A stretch of DNA of 64,000 bases from NCBI GenBank assembly GCA_017403125.1, contig JAFQOR010000020.1, forward strand, positions 1-64,000. The letters run 5' to 3'. This DNA comes from Alistipes sp. (GTDB lineage Bacteria; Bacteroidota; Bacteroidia; Bacteroidales; Rikenellaceae). The notes below the pieces were generated by a model. It was given only the letters and a program-made list of their open reading frames with translations. It searched no databases and had not been told where the DNA came from. Made by a program: the position numbers and the translations under genes. Below are positions 1 to 8,706 of this stretch, in pieces (within the stretch, counting starts at the first letter, position 1; each line of letters opens with the position of its first letter).

Positions 1-1340
1 AGGCATTCTTGCCAGGTTCGCAGATCGATGTTAAGCCTATCCGCGACTACGATGTATATTTTGACAAGACAATGGAGTTCAAGGTTGTTAAGATCAATCA
101 GGAGTACCGCAATGTTGTCGTTTCGCACAAGGCTCTTATCGAGGCTGAGTTGGAGGCACAGAAGCAGGTTATCATGTCGAAGTTGGAGAAGGGTCAGATC
201 TTGGAGGGTACCGTTAAGAATATCACCTCTTACGGTGTATTCATCGACCTCGGTGGCGTCGATGGTCTTATCCACATCACCGACCTCTCATGGGGCCGCG
301 TAAATCACCCTGAGGAGGTTGTAGCTTTGGACCAGAAGTTGCAGGTTGTAATCCTCGACTTCGACGAGACCAAGAAGCGTATCGCTTTGGGCTTGAAGCA
401 GCTCACGGCTCATCCTTGGGAGGCTCTTAACTCGGAGCTTAAGATTGGCGACAAGGTTAAGGGTAAGGTAGTGGTTATGGCCGACTATGGTGCATTCGTT
501 GAGATTGCTCCCGGTGTTGAGGGTCTTATCCACGTATCGGAGATGTCATGGAGCCAGCCTTTGCGCTCGGCACAGGAGTTCATGAAGGTTGGTGACGAGG
601 TTGAGGCTGTCGTTCTTACATTGGACCGCGAGGAGCGCAAGATGGCTCTTGGTGTTAAGCAGCTCACTCCCGATCCTTGGTCAGAGATTGAGAACAAGTA
701 TCCCGCAGGTACGAAGTGCACAGCACGCGTACGTAACTTCTCGAACTTCGGCGTATTTGTTGAGATCGAGGATGGCATCGAGGGTCTTGTACACATCTCG
801 GATTTGAGCTGGACAAAGAAGGTTAAGCACCCCAGCGAGTTCACGCAGATTGGTGCCGAGCTTGACGTTGTAGTTTTGGAGATCAACAAGGAGAACCGTC
901 GTCTCTCTTTGGGTCACAAGCAGCTTGAGGAGAACCCCTGGAACGGCTTCGAGAGCCAGTTTGGCGTAGATAGCATCCACGAGGGTACCGTATCGGATGT
1001 TACCGAGAAGGGCGCAGTAGTATCTCTTGGCGAGAACATCGAGGGCTTCTGCCCTGCACGTCACATGCAGAAGGAGGATGGCACTACATTGAAGGCTGGC
1101 GAGACTGCCGAGTTCAAAGTGTTGGAGTTCTCGAAGGCTACGAAGCGCATTACACTCTCACACAGCCGCATCTTCGAGGAGGCAAAGCGTGCAGCTGCCG
1201 ATGCCGAGAAGAAGGAGCGTCGTGCTGCAGCTGACGAGACCAAGGGTGCTGTTAAGAAGATTAACGCACAGGTTGAGAAGACCACTCTTGGTGATATCGC
1301 CGGCTTGGCAGAGTTGAAGGCGCAGTTGGAGAAGAAGTAA
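1..1340 (+). CDS. rpsA: 30S ribosomal protein S1, 3' part (5' end outside the window)
   Basis: S1 binds mRNA on the 30S subunit through repeated S1 (OB-fold) domains. The reading frame is open from base 3 to the TAA at 1338-1340, giving about 445 visible residues with no start, so the gene begins upstream. The visible part starts near the end of one S1 repeat and then carries four more. The repeats show the usual GxVxxIxxYGxFVD / GLIHISDLSW pattern; the last is degenerate, ending in GFCPARHM. A charged Lys/Glu/Ala-rich tail ends in ELKAQLEKK. Bacteroidota S1 proteins usually have six repeats and nearly 600 residues, so about a quarter is missing. Bacteroidota mostly lack strong Shine-Dalgarno use, which makes S1 important for initiation. 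A strong terminator follows at 1374-1421. Confidence 0.97.
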   Translation, partial: AFLPGSQIDVKPIRDYDVYFDKTMEFKVVKINQEYRNVVVSHKALIEAELEAQKQVIMSKLEKGQILEGTVKNITSYGVFIDLGGVDGLIHITDLSWGRVNHPEEVVALDQKLQVVILDFDETKKRIALGLKQLTAHPWEALNSELKIGDKVKGKVVVMADYGAFVEIAPGVEGLIHVSEMSWSQPLRSAQEFMKVGDEVEAVVLTLDREERKMALGVKQLTPDPWSEIENKYPAGTKCTARVRNFSNFGVFVEIEDGIEGLVHISDLSWTKKVKHPSEFTQIGAELDVVVLEINKENRRLSLGHKQLEENPWNGFESQFGVDSIHEGTVSDVTEKGAVVSLGENIEGFCPARHMQKEDGTTLKAGETAEFKVLEFSKATKRITLSHSRIFEEAKRAAADAEKKERRAAADETKGAVKKINAQVEKTTLGDIAGLAELKAQLEKK

Positions 1341-1373
1341 TCTTCACGCTACGTCATAGACGCAGATAATCCT

Positions 1374-1421
1374 ATCCCGACGTTGGTGTGCTATGCAGCC
1401 TCCAATGTCGGGATTTTTTTT
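1374..1421 (+). terminator. Intrinsic terminator of rpsA
   Basis: A 13-base stem (1374-1386 with 1402-1414, one G-T wobble) closes a 15-base loop and runs into eight T. It sits 34 bases after the rpsA stop. Confidence 0.9.
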
Positions 1422-1484
1422 GTTGCGTGGCGCGATTTTAGCTCTTCGCTATTGCACGTGACTATAAATGTTAAACGAAGCTAT

Positions 1485-1931
1485 ATGAGAGTTTTACGAA
1501 TCCTATTTTTAGCGCTTACGCTCGGCGCCGTTGCGTCGTGTGAGCCTGTCGAGGCGCCCGAAATCTTCCCCGTACCCGAGAGTGTTGCGGGTAGCGATTG
1601 GAGCTATAAGCAGTATAAGGAGCAGCAGATGCTATACTATACGTTGCACTTCGACAACGAAGATACGGGAAGTGTTGTTTGCTACGATGCAGCGGAGAAT
1701 GGCACACTCATAAAGAGTGAGGCTTTAAGCTACGCCTACAAAGCACCTGCCATAAGTATTGTGTTCGAGGAGCGCGGTAGGTACGATGGCTATATCACCG
1801 AGAAGGGGCAGATTCTGATAAATGGCAAGGCGGCGCATATTCTGCAACTCTTTAAGGTCGATGACGATGGCAATCCGCTCTTCGACGCCTACGGAGACTA
1901 TGTCGAGGCGCTCACCTTCTGGCAGTATTGA
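1485..1931 (+). CDS. Small predicted lipoprotein, function unknown
   Basis: This encodes 148 residues. The N-terminus is a lipoprotein signal (MRVLRILFLALTLG, then lipobox AVASC), so the mature protein should be a lipid-anchored envelope protein starting at Cys19. I chose the ATG at 1485 because it puts the signal peptide at the N-terminus. An upstream in-frame start at 1383 would lie inside the rpsA terminator. The mature part is short and acidic with alternating hydrophobic and polar stretches, compatible with a small beta-rich domain. I do not recognise a named family. It is a single gene between two terminators. No clear TAnnTTTG box was found in the short upstream gap. Confidence 0.75.
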   Translation: MRVLRILFLALTLGAVASCEPVEAPEIFPVPESVAGSDWSYKQYKEQQMLYYTLHFDNEDTGSVVCYDAAENGTLIKSEALSYAYKAPAISIVFEERGRYDGYITEKGQILINGKAAHILQLFKVDDDGNPLFDAYGDYVEALTFWQY

Positions 1932-1994
1932 TAGTGTCGTTCGGGTGTACGGTGCGGTTTTGTGCACTATGGCTCTCCGTCGCCTATTTTAGCT

Positions 1995-2027
1995 AATGAT
2001 GCAAAAAGCACCGCTTTTTGCATCATT
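1995..2027. terminator. Perfect 15-base hairpin, possible 3' end element
   Basis: AATGATGCAAAAAGC (1995-2009) pairs perfectly with 2013-2027 around a 3-base loop. There is no T tract directly after it, so it is not a classic terminator. It may be a transcript-end or processing hairpin ahead of the real terminator at 2040. Confidence 0.5.
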
Positions 2028-2039
2028 ACTCTATTCTAT

Positions 2040-2077
2040 GCACGGGTATTATTTTTAATACCCGTGCTGTTTTTTTG
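2040..2077 (+). terminator. Intrinsic terminator
   Basis: An 11-base perfect stem (2040-2050 with 2057-2067), a 6-base loop and a T-rich tail (2068-2077). It ends transcription from the small lipoprotein gene. Confidence 0.85.
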
Positions 2078-2328
2078 TTGTATCTATGTGTTCTGTTGGG
2101 TGTTGTCGTAGCGCATGCTTGGCATGGTACTTCGCTTGATGGCTCGGCTGATGCTGCTTGATGGCGCAGCAGACGCTGCTTGGAACGGTGCTTTGCTTGA
2201 TGGCGGGGCAGAGTCACTTGGGAAATGGAGAACCCACCCCCTCACTACCTTCCGCTACTCTTCCGCTACTCTTCCGCTACCCTTCGCTACTCTTTTGCCA
2301 CCCCTCCGCAGCCCTTTTGCTACTCTTT

Positions 2329-3432
2329 TTATAGGTGGTAGTCCCACTTGTGCAGGGCGTCGATACACCACTTCTCCACCACCTCTACCGTGTGAGGGTC
2401 GTAGGTATATTTGTTCTTCTTGAAGTTGCGCTTGCTGCCTACATACTCCTTTATCTTCTGGCTCACGTCGTCGAAGTTGCCGATGTCGAGCTTGCGATAT
2501 ATATCTTCGGTTATGGCTACGGGGTCTGCCTCGATGTCCTCGAAACGTATCTCGTAGAGGTGTCCCTCGGGGATAAGAACCTTCTGCTCCTCGTAGCGGT
2601 CGTAGAGAGCCTTGTAGGTCTTCAACACCTCCAACTCGTAGCCCTCGCGGTCGAAGTGCTGTAACGTGGTTGAGTTTATGGTCTTGCCAAAGAAGTTGCG
2701 CGTAGATTCAAATACGGTATAGGGGTTGCGCACCAAGTAGATGAACTTGGCGTCGGGCCACATCTCCAACAGCGTCTTGATACGTGCCGTGTGTGGCGGG
2801 TTTTTCGACAGGAATACGCTCTTCTTCTGCGTCAGGAGCGACGTGCGCACCAGCTTACGCATCGCAGCCTTGAACTCTTCGTGCTCCTCGGGCGTAAGGC
2901 CGTTGAGCAGTAGGCAGCGCTCGCGATACTCCTCCATACGCTGCGGGAACGAGAGGAAGTGGTAGTGCGATATGGCTGTCATGTTCGACAGTGCCACCTC
3001 CTCCTCCTGTGGTATATCTACGCCCAACTCCATCTTATCCGTAGCGCGCTCGTTGGGGATGAATAGCTTTACGGCACCACGAAAGAAGGGACGACCCCAG
3101 AGCATGAGGTGGGGAAATACCGTCTGGTATGTTGTGCAGTAGCCAAACTGTGGGTCCTGCGTGAAGATGTTGTGCACGTAGGTTGTGCCACTACGCCAGT
3201 GTCCGATGATAAATACGGGAGATGTGGGATTTGTCTCCTCGGGGAGGGCGTTGTAGCGGCGTGTGTTGATGTTGTAGAAGGGTGCGAGAATCTTCTGCAC
3301 ACACCTCGTCGTGCGTATCTTGCCACGATACCCTTTCTCGCGCTCGATACCCTCGAATACATCTTTAAGCGTCTTGCTATCGGCACCTACAAGGGTGCTT
3401 ACGGGTAGTTTTTCGAAATTTAGTATTCCCAT
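2329..3432 (-). CDS. PAPS-dependent sulfotransferase
   Basis: This 367-residue protein should move a sulfuryl group from PAPS to an acceptor hydroxyl or amine. The 5'-phosphosulfate loop is visible as GHWRSGTT (residues 77-84), and the 3'-phosphate motif as LVRNPYTVFEST (233-244). Both are hallmarks of the sulfotransferase fold. There is no signal peptide, so it is cytosolic. It is the last gene of a five-gene operon, 6 bases after cysN, and the upstream genes take up sulfate and make PAPS. No PAPS reductase (cysH) or sulfite reductase gene is present, which points to sulfation rather than cysteine synthesis. From memory, Bacteroides thetaiotaomicron has a comparable cluster (around BT0412-BT0416) whose sulfotransferase sulfonates cholesterol and other steroids. 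Applying that substrate here is inference; a glycan or lipid acceptor is possible. Confidence 0.88.
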   Translation of the reverse strand: MGILNFEKLPVSTLVGADSKTLKDVFEGIEREKGYRGKIRTTRCVQKILAPFYNINTRRYNALPEETNPTSPVFIIGHWRSGTTYVHNIFTQDPQFGYCTTYQTVFPHLMLWGRPFFRGAVKLFIPNERATDKMELGVDIPQEEEVALSNMTAISHYHFLSFPQRMEEYRERCLLLNGLTPEEHEEFKAAMRKLVRTSLLTQKKSVFLSKNPPHTARIKTLLEMWPDAKFIYLVRNPYTVFESTRNFFGKTINSTTLQHFDREGYELEVLKTYKALYDRYEEQKVLIPEGHLYEIRFEDIEADPVAITEDIYRKLDIGNFDDVSQKIKEYVGSKRNFKKNKYTYDPHTVEVVEKWCIDALHKWDYHL

Positions 3433-3438
3433 CGTCTG

Positions 3439-4866
3439 TTAATCTATTACACACTCAATGATTATGCCCGTACGTTTGCGCAACTCTTCGGTGAAGCGTA
3501 CAATGGTGTCGTACTCGCTCTCTTGGAATCCATACTCCGATAGGCGTACCACGGCATGACTCATCTTCGTAGCGTTCTCGTCCTCACCAATAATCATACC
3601 TACGGCTGACGTGAAGTTTGTTACGGGGTCGATGATTACGAATGCTCCCGTCTGGCGATTCTCCGTATAGCTGTCAAACATTAGCGGCGTAGATGTCGTA
3701 ATCTTCACCTCGGCAATCTCGTTTAGGCGCATGCCTTCGGCAGCGACCTTCTCGCCGGTGTTTATATCCACGCGGTGCATCACATTGGTTATGTAGGCGC
3801 GTGTGCTGTTCGTCGTATGCTTGATGTAGAACGCCTTTGTCTTGTCCATAGGCTGCTCGTCCATCCACACCATCATGGCACGCATGTGGTGTCCGACGTG
3901 AGGCCTATTGTTGTTGTGCACCAGCATCTCGCCACGCGAGAGGTCTATCTCATCTTCCAGAGTTATGGTTACCGATTGTGGTGCGAAGGCCTCGCTAAGT
4001 TCGCCATCATAGGTCACGATGCTCTTTACGCGCGAGCTCTTGCCCGAGGGCAGTGCCGTAACCTCGTCGCCAACACGCACCACGCCCGATGCCACCTTGC
4101 CGGCGAAGCCTCTGAAATCGAGGTTGGGACGCAATACATACTGCACGGGGTAGCGCAGCGCCTCCATGTTGATATCCTGATGCAGGGGTACGGTTTCGAG
4201 GTACTCCATGAGCGACATCCCCTCGTACCATGGTGTTTTGCTGCTCTTCTCCACAACGTTGTCGCCCTCCAATGCCGAGAGCGGGATACATTGCAGGTCG
4301 GGAATGGCGATGTTTTGTCGCTGCAACCACTCCTTGTAGGTGGCAACAATCTCGCGGAAACGCTCCTCGGAGTAGTCCACGAGGTCCATCTTGTTTACGG
4401 CGAGCACCAAGTGGCGTATGCCGAGCAACGATACTATGTAGCTGTGACGACATGTCTGCGTCACCACACCTTGACGTGCATCCACAAGAATTATTGCGAG
4501 GTTGGCTGTCGAGCCTCCCGTAATCATGTTGCGTGTGTATTGCTCGTGTCCGGGGGTGTCGGCAATGATAAACTTACGGCGATTTGTCGAGAAGTAGCGA
4601 TAGGCTACGTCGATTGTGATACCCTGCTCGCGCTCCGCCTTCAAGCCGTCGCAGAGCAACGCATAGTCGATATGTTCGCCGGCATTGCCTACGCGCTTAC
4701 TATCGCGCTCCAATGCTTGTAGCTGATCCTCGTAGAGCTTCTTGCTATCGAAGAGCAGACGACCTATAAGCGTCGATTTGCCATCGTCCACCGAGCCTGC
4801 TGTAAGTAGGCGTAACAGATCCTTACGTTCGTCCTGCGCCAAAAATTCCTCTATACTTAATGCCAT
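3439..4866 (-). CDS. cysN: Sulfate adenylyltransferase subunit 1 (GTPase)
   Basis: CysN is the GTPase partner of CysD. GTP hydrolysis drives formation of adenylyl sulfate (APS) from ATP and sulfate. The 475-residue product has GSVDDGKST (residues 24-32, P loop), DTPGHEQY (103-110) and NKMD (158-161), followed by EF-Tu-like domains 2 and 3. The insert after the P loop and the lack of EF-Tu's downstream features fit CysN rather than elongation factor Tu. It is not fused to APS kinase; cysC is separate in this operon. It lies 54 bases after cysD and 6 bases before the sulfotransferase. Confidence 0.95.
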   Translation of the reverse strand: MALSIEEFLAQDERKDLLRLLTAGSVDDGKSTLIGRLLFDSKKLYEDQLQALERDSKRVGNAGEHIDYALLCDGLKAEREQGITIDVAYRYFSTNRRKFIIADTPGHEQYTRNMITGGSTANLAIILVDARQGVVTQTCRHSYIVSLLGIRHLVLAVNKMDLVDYSEERFREIVATYKEWLQRQNIAIPDLQCIPLSALEGDNVVEKSSKTPWYEGMSLMEYLETVPLHQDINMEALRYPVQYVLRPNLDFRGFAGKVASGVVRVGDEVTALPSGKSSRVKSIVTYDGELSEAFAPQSVTITLEDEIDLSRGEMLVHNNNRPHVGHHMRAMMVWMDEQPMDKTKAFYIKHTTNSTRAYITNVMHRVDINTGEKVAAEGMRLNEIAEVKITTSTPLMFDSYTENRQTGAFVIIDPVTNFTSAVGMIIGEDENATKMSHAVVRLSEYGFQESEYDTIVRFTEELRKRTGIIIECVID

Positions 4867-4920
4867 ACTCTTTTTTCGTGTTATGTTTGGATTGAACCCT
4901 ATGCTGAAGAGTGCAGATAT

Positions 4921-5826
4921 TTAGAAGTAGCCCTCTCGCTTCTTCTGCTCCATGCTACCCTCCTGGTCGAAGTCGATGACACGTGTCGTGCGTTCCGACT
5001 TTGTTGTTATCATCATCTCTTCGACAATCTTTTCAATGGTGTCGGCCTCGGACTCGATAGCTCCCGTCAGAGGGTAGCAACCGAGGGTGCGGAAGCGCAC
5101 CTTGCGCATCGTAGCCTTGCGGCGCATCTCCTCGGGCATGCGGTCGTCATCGACCATAATGAGGTTGCCATCGACCTCGACTATCGGACGCTCCTTGGCG
5201 TAGTATAGGGGTACGATGGGTATGCGCTCCATGCGAATATATTGCCATACGTCGAGCTCGGTCCAATTCGAGAGCGGGAATACGCGTATGCTCTCGCCCT
5301 GATTTATGCGCGTGTTGTATATATCCCACAACTCCGGGCGCTGGTTTTTCGGATCCCACTGCTGGAACTCGTTGCGGAACGAGAATATGCGCTCCTTGGC
5401 GCGGCTCTTCTCCTCGTCGCGGCGCGCACCACCAAACGCTGCATCGAAGCCATGCTTCTTCAACGCCTGCAACAGCGCCTGTGTCTTCATAAGGTCGGTA
5501 TGCACCTTGCTGCCGTGCGTGAAGGGACCTACACCCTCCTCATATGCCTTCTTGTTGTACTCCACGATAAGGTCCCAGTTGTTCTGTTTGGCATAGTTGT
5601 CGCGAAACTCCACCATCTCGCGGAACTTCCACATCGAGTCGATGTGCATTAGCGGGAAGGGTACCTTGCCCGGGGCAAACGCCTTCTCGGCAAGACGCAC
5701 CATAACCGATGAGTCCTTGCCTATGGAGTAGAGCATAACGGGGTTGCGGAACTCTGCTGCCACCTCACGTATGATATGTATCGACTCTGCTTCGAGAGCC
5801 TTCAAATGACTCAAACTATAAGCCAT
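4921..5826 (-). CDS. cysD: Sulfate adenylyltransferase subunit 2
   Basis: CysD is the catalytic ATP sulfurylase subunit and makes APS together with CysN. The 301-residue protein has the PP-loop motif SIGKDSS (residues 34-40) and the conserved [16 protein letters not shown] region that distinguishes CysD from PAPS reductase. The C-terminus ends in EGYF, typical of the family. It starts 12 bases after the cysC stop, so the genes are almost certainly cotranscribed. Confidence 0.96.
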   Translation of the reverse strand: MAYSLSHLKALEAESIHIIREVAAEFRNPVMLYSIGKDSSVMVRLAEKAFAPGKVPFPLMHIDSMWKFREMVEFRDNYAKQNNWDLIVEYNKKAYEEGVGPFTHGSKVHTDLMKTQALLQALKKHGFDAAFGGARRDEEKSRAKERIFSFRNEFQQWDPKNQRPELWDIYNTRINQGESIRVFPLSNWTELDVWQYIRMERIPIVPLYYAKERPIVEVDGNLIMVDDDRMPEEMRRKATMRKVRFRTLGCYPLTGAIESEADTIEKIVEEMMITTKSERTTRVIDFDQEGSMEQKKREGYF

Positions 5827-5838
5827 GATATCCTGTTT

Positions 5839-6453
5839 TTAATTTGTTGAATCAACCTTTATCTTGTCTAAAATCACCTTCAAGACCTCATCTACACACT
5901 CCTCGACATCGCGTCCTGTGCTGTCGATGCTTAACGTTGGGGCGATGGGGGCCTCGAAAGGCGAGCTAATGCCCGTAAAATCCTTAATTTCGCCGCGGCG
6001 TGCCTTCGCATAGAGCCCCTTGACATCGCGTCGTTCGCACTCCTCCAAGGGTGTGGCAACATATATCTCGGCAAAGTCGTCGGCAGATATTATCTCGCGT
6101 GCCATGTTGCGCAGCTCGTTTGTGGGTGACACAAAGGCTGCGAGGGTCACAATGCCCGTCTCGGTGAAGAGTTTGCACACCTCGGCTATGCGTCGTATGT
6201 TCTCCTTGCGGTCCTCCTCCGAGAAGCCCAAGCCACGATTTATGCCCGTGCGTATGTTGTCGCCATCGAGGATGCGTGAGAAGATGCCCATTTGGCTCAA
6301 TCGGCGCTCCAAGGCTATGGCTATGGTGCTCTTCCCCGAGCCCGAGAGTCCGGTAAACCACACAGTGATGCCCCTCTGGTGCAACTGTCTCTGCTTATCC
6401 TCGCGCGACTCCATGCGCTCGAATATCGGGTGTATGTTATCTACGGTCTTCAC
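5839..6453 (-). CDS. cysC: Adenylylsulfate kinase
   Basis: CysC phosphorylates APS to PAPS, the sulfuryl donor used by the sulfotransferase in this operon. The 204-residue product carries the Walker A motif GLSGSGKS (35-42), LDGDNIR after the second strand, and the FVSP and GLYAKAR elements of APS kinases. It follows the permease gene after a 207-base gap that holds a 17-base tandem repeat array. It precedes cysD by 12 bases. A 3'-phosphoadenosine phosphatase (CysQ), needed to clear the by-product PAP, is not in this window. Confidence 0.95.
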   Translation of the reverse strand: MKTVDNIHPIFERMESREDKQRQLHQRGITVWFTGLSGSGKSTIAIALERRLSQMGIFSRILDGDNIRTGINRGLGFSEEDRKENIRRIAEVCKLFTETGIVTLAAFVSPTNELRNMAREIISADDFAEIYVATPLEECERRDVKGLYAKARRGEIKDFTGISSPFEAPIAPTLSIDSTGRDVEECVDEVLKVILDKIKVDSTN

Positions 6454-6483
6454 GTCTATTATCCTTATATTAGTTACCGCCTG

Positions 6484-6630
6484 TTAGTTCCCACTCACTA
6501 TTAGTTCCCACTCACTATTAGTTCCCACTCACTATTAGTTCCCACTCACTATTAGCTCCCACTCACTATTAGCCCCCTCTCACTATTAGCCCCCTCCTAT
6601 TAGTCCCCTCTCACTATTAGTTGCCGCACC
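6484..6630. repeat. 17-base tandem repeat array inside the sulfation operon
   Basis: The unit TTAGTTCCCACTCACTA is repeated. Four perfect copies start at 6484, 6501, 6518 and 6535. Drifting copies follow at 6552, 6569, 6586 (shortened to 14 bases) and 6600, and a partial one at 6617. The copies nearest cysC are identical and those nearest the permease gene are the most diverged. The array is non-coding and fills most of the gap between the permease stop and the cysC start. Confidence 0.95.
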
Positions 6631-6660
6631 GTGTTAATTTTGCTCTGCCAACTCGAAATG

Positions 6661-8274
6661 TTAGAAGGGCCAGAATATTGGTATAAATATCATAGATATG
6701 ACGAAGGCTATGATATTAAGCGGCAGACCTATGCGCAAGAAGTCGCGGAAGGTATATCCGCCAATGCCCTGCACAATCATATTTGTCTGGTAGCCTATGG
6801 GCGACGAGAAGCTGCATGATGCTGCTATACACACCGCCACGATGAAGGGCATGGGGCTCACGCCGAGCTGTGCTGCCACCTCGCACGCTACGGGGAAGGC
6901 AAATGCTGCTGCTGCGTTGTTCGTTATAAGCTCCGTGATGATGTTTGTCACGAGGAATAGTGCCGCGAGAATTACCACCGGCGAGAAGTCCGATGCCATG
7001 CTCTTCAAGCCACCGGCAACCCACGCTGCAAGCCCCGAATTTGTCATGGCAGTGCTTATTGCCAATGCCGAGGCGATGGTTATGAGTATATCCCACGAGA
7101 TAAACTTCGAGTACTTCTTCGGAGGGAATATGTTGGTATATGCCATGATGACCGTCACTACACATGCCCAGAAGAACATGTCGAAGCGCATGCCCGGTAC
7201 CAACTCCTTCATAAACTCCATGTCGCCAATCGTAGCTCCGGCAATCATTACGATTAGAAGTCCCAACGAGAGCCACTTCTTCCATGTCGGACACTTCGGC
7301 GTATATTCCGAGTCGTTGGACAGAAGCAGGAAGACACTCGAATCACCCCACGTAGGTATGAATTGGTCGTCTGCGGAGAGGACAAGCGTGTCGCCCTCGC
7401 GGAAACGAATATTCTCCGTATCCTTTATCACCTCGCCCGAGCGTCGCATCTGTATGATGTCGGCGTTGTAGTGGCTCTTGAAGTCGAACTCCTCGTGGGT
7501 CTTGTTGATGCCGGGGAAACGCGGACCTATGACCGCCTCGACGATATGGTGTTTATCATCCCTTTTGCTCTCTATGCTATCTGTTGAGTCGTCCGGCAGA
7601 CGCCTGTTGCCAAATATCACGATGTAGGCTATGCCGGCAATGGCTATCAGACCACCCACCTTGCCGAGCTCAAACATCGAGAAACCATCCATACCCTTGT
7701 CGAGCATCATGCCATGTATCACGAGGTTTGTCGAGGTGCCTATGAGCGTACACATGCCACCCAAAATGGCAGCATATGAGAGTGGTATGAGAAATTTGCG
7801 CAGCGGTAGTCCCACGCGCTTTGCCCACTGCTTGATGTGGGGTATGAAGATAACCACTATCGGCGTGTTGTTCAGAAATGCCGATGCCGATGCCACTACG
7901 CCCATGATGTAGGCATAGCCCTTGCGAATCGAACTCTTCTCCTTCGAGGGGAATATCCACTTCATCACTGCACCAAGGCAATCCGAGCGGCGTACACCCT
8001 CACTAACCAAGAAGAGCAGCGCCACAGTTATCATACCCTTGTTCGAGAATCCTGCCAACGCCTCGTTTGGTGTAAGTACGCCCGAGACAAGAAAGAGTAC
8101 CACTATCGAGAAGAGCAGCAATCCGGGACGCATGCGGTCGCGTATGAGCATCCATACCATGAGGCAGAGTGCCGCAAGCACTACAAACTTGTGTGTAGCA
8201 GGCGTCTCCGCCACCGCACCGATGTTTGTGGCTGTCGCAGCTATATCTTGTGTTGCGGTTGTTAGTAAGTCCAT
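6661..8274 (-). CDS. SLC13-family (DASS) permease with TrkA-C domain, probable sulfate importer
   Basis: This 537-residue polytopic inner-membrane protein starts with several membrane helices. A soluble RCK/TrkA-C domain follows in the middle (around residues 255-315, with FREGDTLVLSADD), then a second helix block ending in FIPIFWPF. The SSPIGYQTNMIVQ segment near the C-terminus is the usual SLC13 signature. The next genes all handle activated sulfate, so sulfate is the most likely substrate; members of this group can also carry di- or tricarboxylates. I chose the ATG at 8274, which gives MDLLTTATQ; an upstream in-frame ATG at 8319 would add 15 unconvincing residues. It is the first gene of the operon, with a TATATTTG box at 8377-8384. 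Confidence 0.88.
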   Translation of the reverse strand: MDLLTTATQDIAATATNIGAVAETPATHKFVVLAALCLMVWMLIRDRMRPGLLLFSIVVLFLVSGVLTPNEALAGFSNKGMITVALLFLVSEGVRRSDCLGAVMKWIFPSKEKSSIRKGYAYIMGVVASASAFLNNTPIVVIFIPHIKQWAKRVGLPLRKFLIPLSYAAILGGMCTLIGTSTNLVIHGMMLDKGMDGFSMFELGKVGGLIAIAGIAYIVIFGNRRLPDDSTDSIESKRDDKHHIVEAVIGPRFPGINKTHEEFDFKSHYNADIIQMRRSGEVIKDTENIRFREGDTLVLSADDQFIPTWGDSSVFLLLSNDSEYTPKCPTWKKWLSLGLLIVMIAGATIGDMEFMKELVPGMRFDMFFWACVVTVIMAYTNIFPPKKYSKFISWDILITIASALAISTAMTNSGLAAWVAGGLKSMASDFSPVVILAALFLVTNIITELITNNAAAAFAFPVACEVAAQLGVSPMPFIVAVCIAASCSFSSPIGYQTNMIVQGIGGYTFRDFLRIGLPLNIIAFVISMIFIPIFWPF

Positions 8275-8341
8275 TCTGTTGCAGTAGTCTTGATTCAAAG
8301 TGTGTGCAACCCTATGCAATGCGCTAAAAGTTGCCCCTCCA

Positions 8342-8360
8342 TCTGTTTAGTATAAACAGA
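8342..8360. promoter_or_regulatory. Inverted repeat near the 5' end of the sulfation operon transcript
   Basis: TCTGTTTA (8342-8349) pairs with TAAACAGA (8353-8360) around 3 bases. It lies roughly 10-30 bases downstream of the expected start site of the minus-strand promoter at 8377. It could be a 5'-stabilising hairpin or an operator. Confidence 0.4.
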
Positions 8361-8376
8361 GGATTAAATAAACATG

Positions 8377-8384
8377 CAAATATA
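8377..8384 (-). promoter_or_regulatory. Predicted -7 box, sulfation operon
   Basis: TATATTTG on the minus strand, about 100 bases before the permease start. No good -33 TTTG was seen. Confidence 0.55.
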
Positions 8385-8399
8385 CGATATTTTTCTCAA

Positions 8400-8637
8400 T
8401 AATTGCGTTTCTTCGCCTCTATTTGGATACGATAAGCTACATATGGGACACGATGCGATGATAATGGATATTTGTCGCTGGGAGTGGAAGGGGTAGAGAA
8501 AGGGTAGTGGGATGGTGGAAAAAGGGTGGCGAAGGGGATGGTTGCGTCCCTTCACAAGCGGCTATGTCGCGCCGTCAAGCGAGGTGCCGTTCAGATACGA
8601 AGTGCGCCATCAAGCAAAGCGCCACGCCCCCCCCCTC
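8400..8637. repeat. Gene-free low-complexity stretch with dispersed repeat modules
   Basis: No gene is seen. A purine-rich module (about 8480-8535) reads as CTACCC/CCACCC on the minus strand. A GC-rich module follows, and its segment 8605-8620 is the exact reverse complement of 2190-2205 (GCTTTGCTTGATGGCG). The order of the two modules mirrors that at 2.1-2.3 kb. Confidence 0.6.
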
Positions 8638-8676
8638 AAAAAAATGTGGGAGGGCAACAGTTGCTGCCCCCCCCCG
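8638..8676 (-). terminator. Terminator of the TPR gene
   Basis: On the minus strand a G-rich arm pairs imperfectly with GTTGCCCTCCC and is followed by seven T. It lies about 30 bases after the TPR gene stop. Confidence 0.65.
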
Positions 8677-8706
8677 TTATCGATACGCAAATTTTGCGTC
8701 GTTGAA

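Larger units (their letters stand above)
1932..2328. other. Gene-free stretch with two hairpins and low-complexity repeats
   Basis: No gene is visible. It holds a perfect 15-base hairpin (1995-2027), a terminator (2040-2077), a GC-rich module with repeated CTTGATGGC (about 2117-2205), and a pyrimidine-rich module of tandem CCGCTACTCTT units (from about 2252 to 2325). The two modules recur elsewhere in the window (8.5 kb, 33.8 kb). Confidence 0.7.

Noticed and set aside
2115-2423. A 102-codon open frame on the plus strand
   Set aside because: It is made of the low-complexity repeat modules and runs into the sulfotransferase gene antisense.
3439-4866. Elongation factor Tu/TypA GTPase
   Set aside because: The GTPase motifs match, but the insert after the P loop, the length and the position next to cysD and cysC identify CysN.
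2329-6453. Assimilatory cysteine pathway or sulfonolipid synthesis
   Set aside because: No PAPS reductase, sulfite reductase or cysteate-fatty acyltransferase is in the operon, and the terminal gene is a PAPS sulfotransferase.
6484-6630. Possible CRISPR array
   Set aside because: 17-base head-to-tail units without spacers; a simple tandem repeat.
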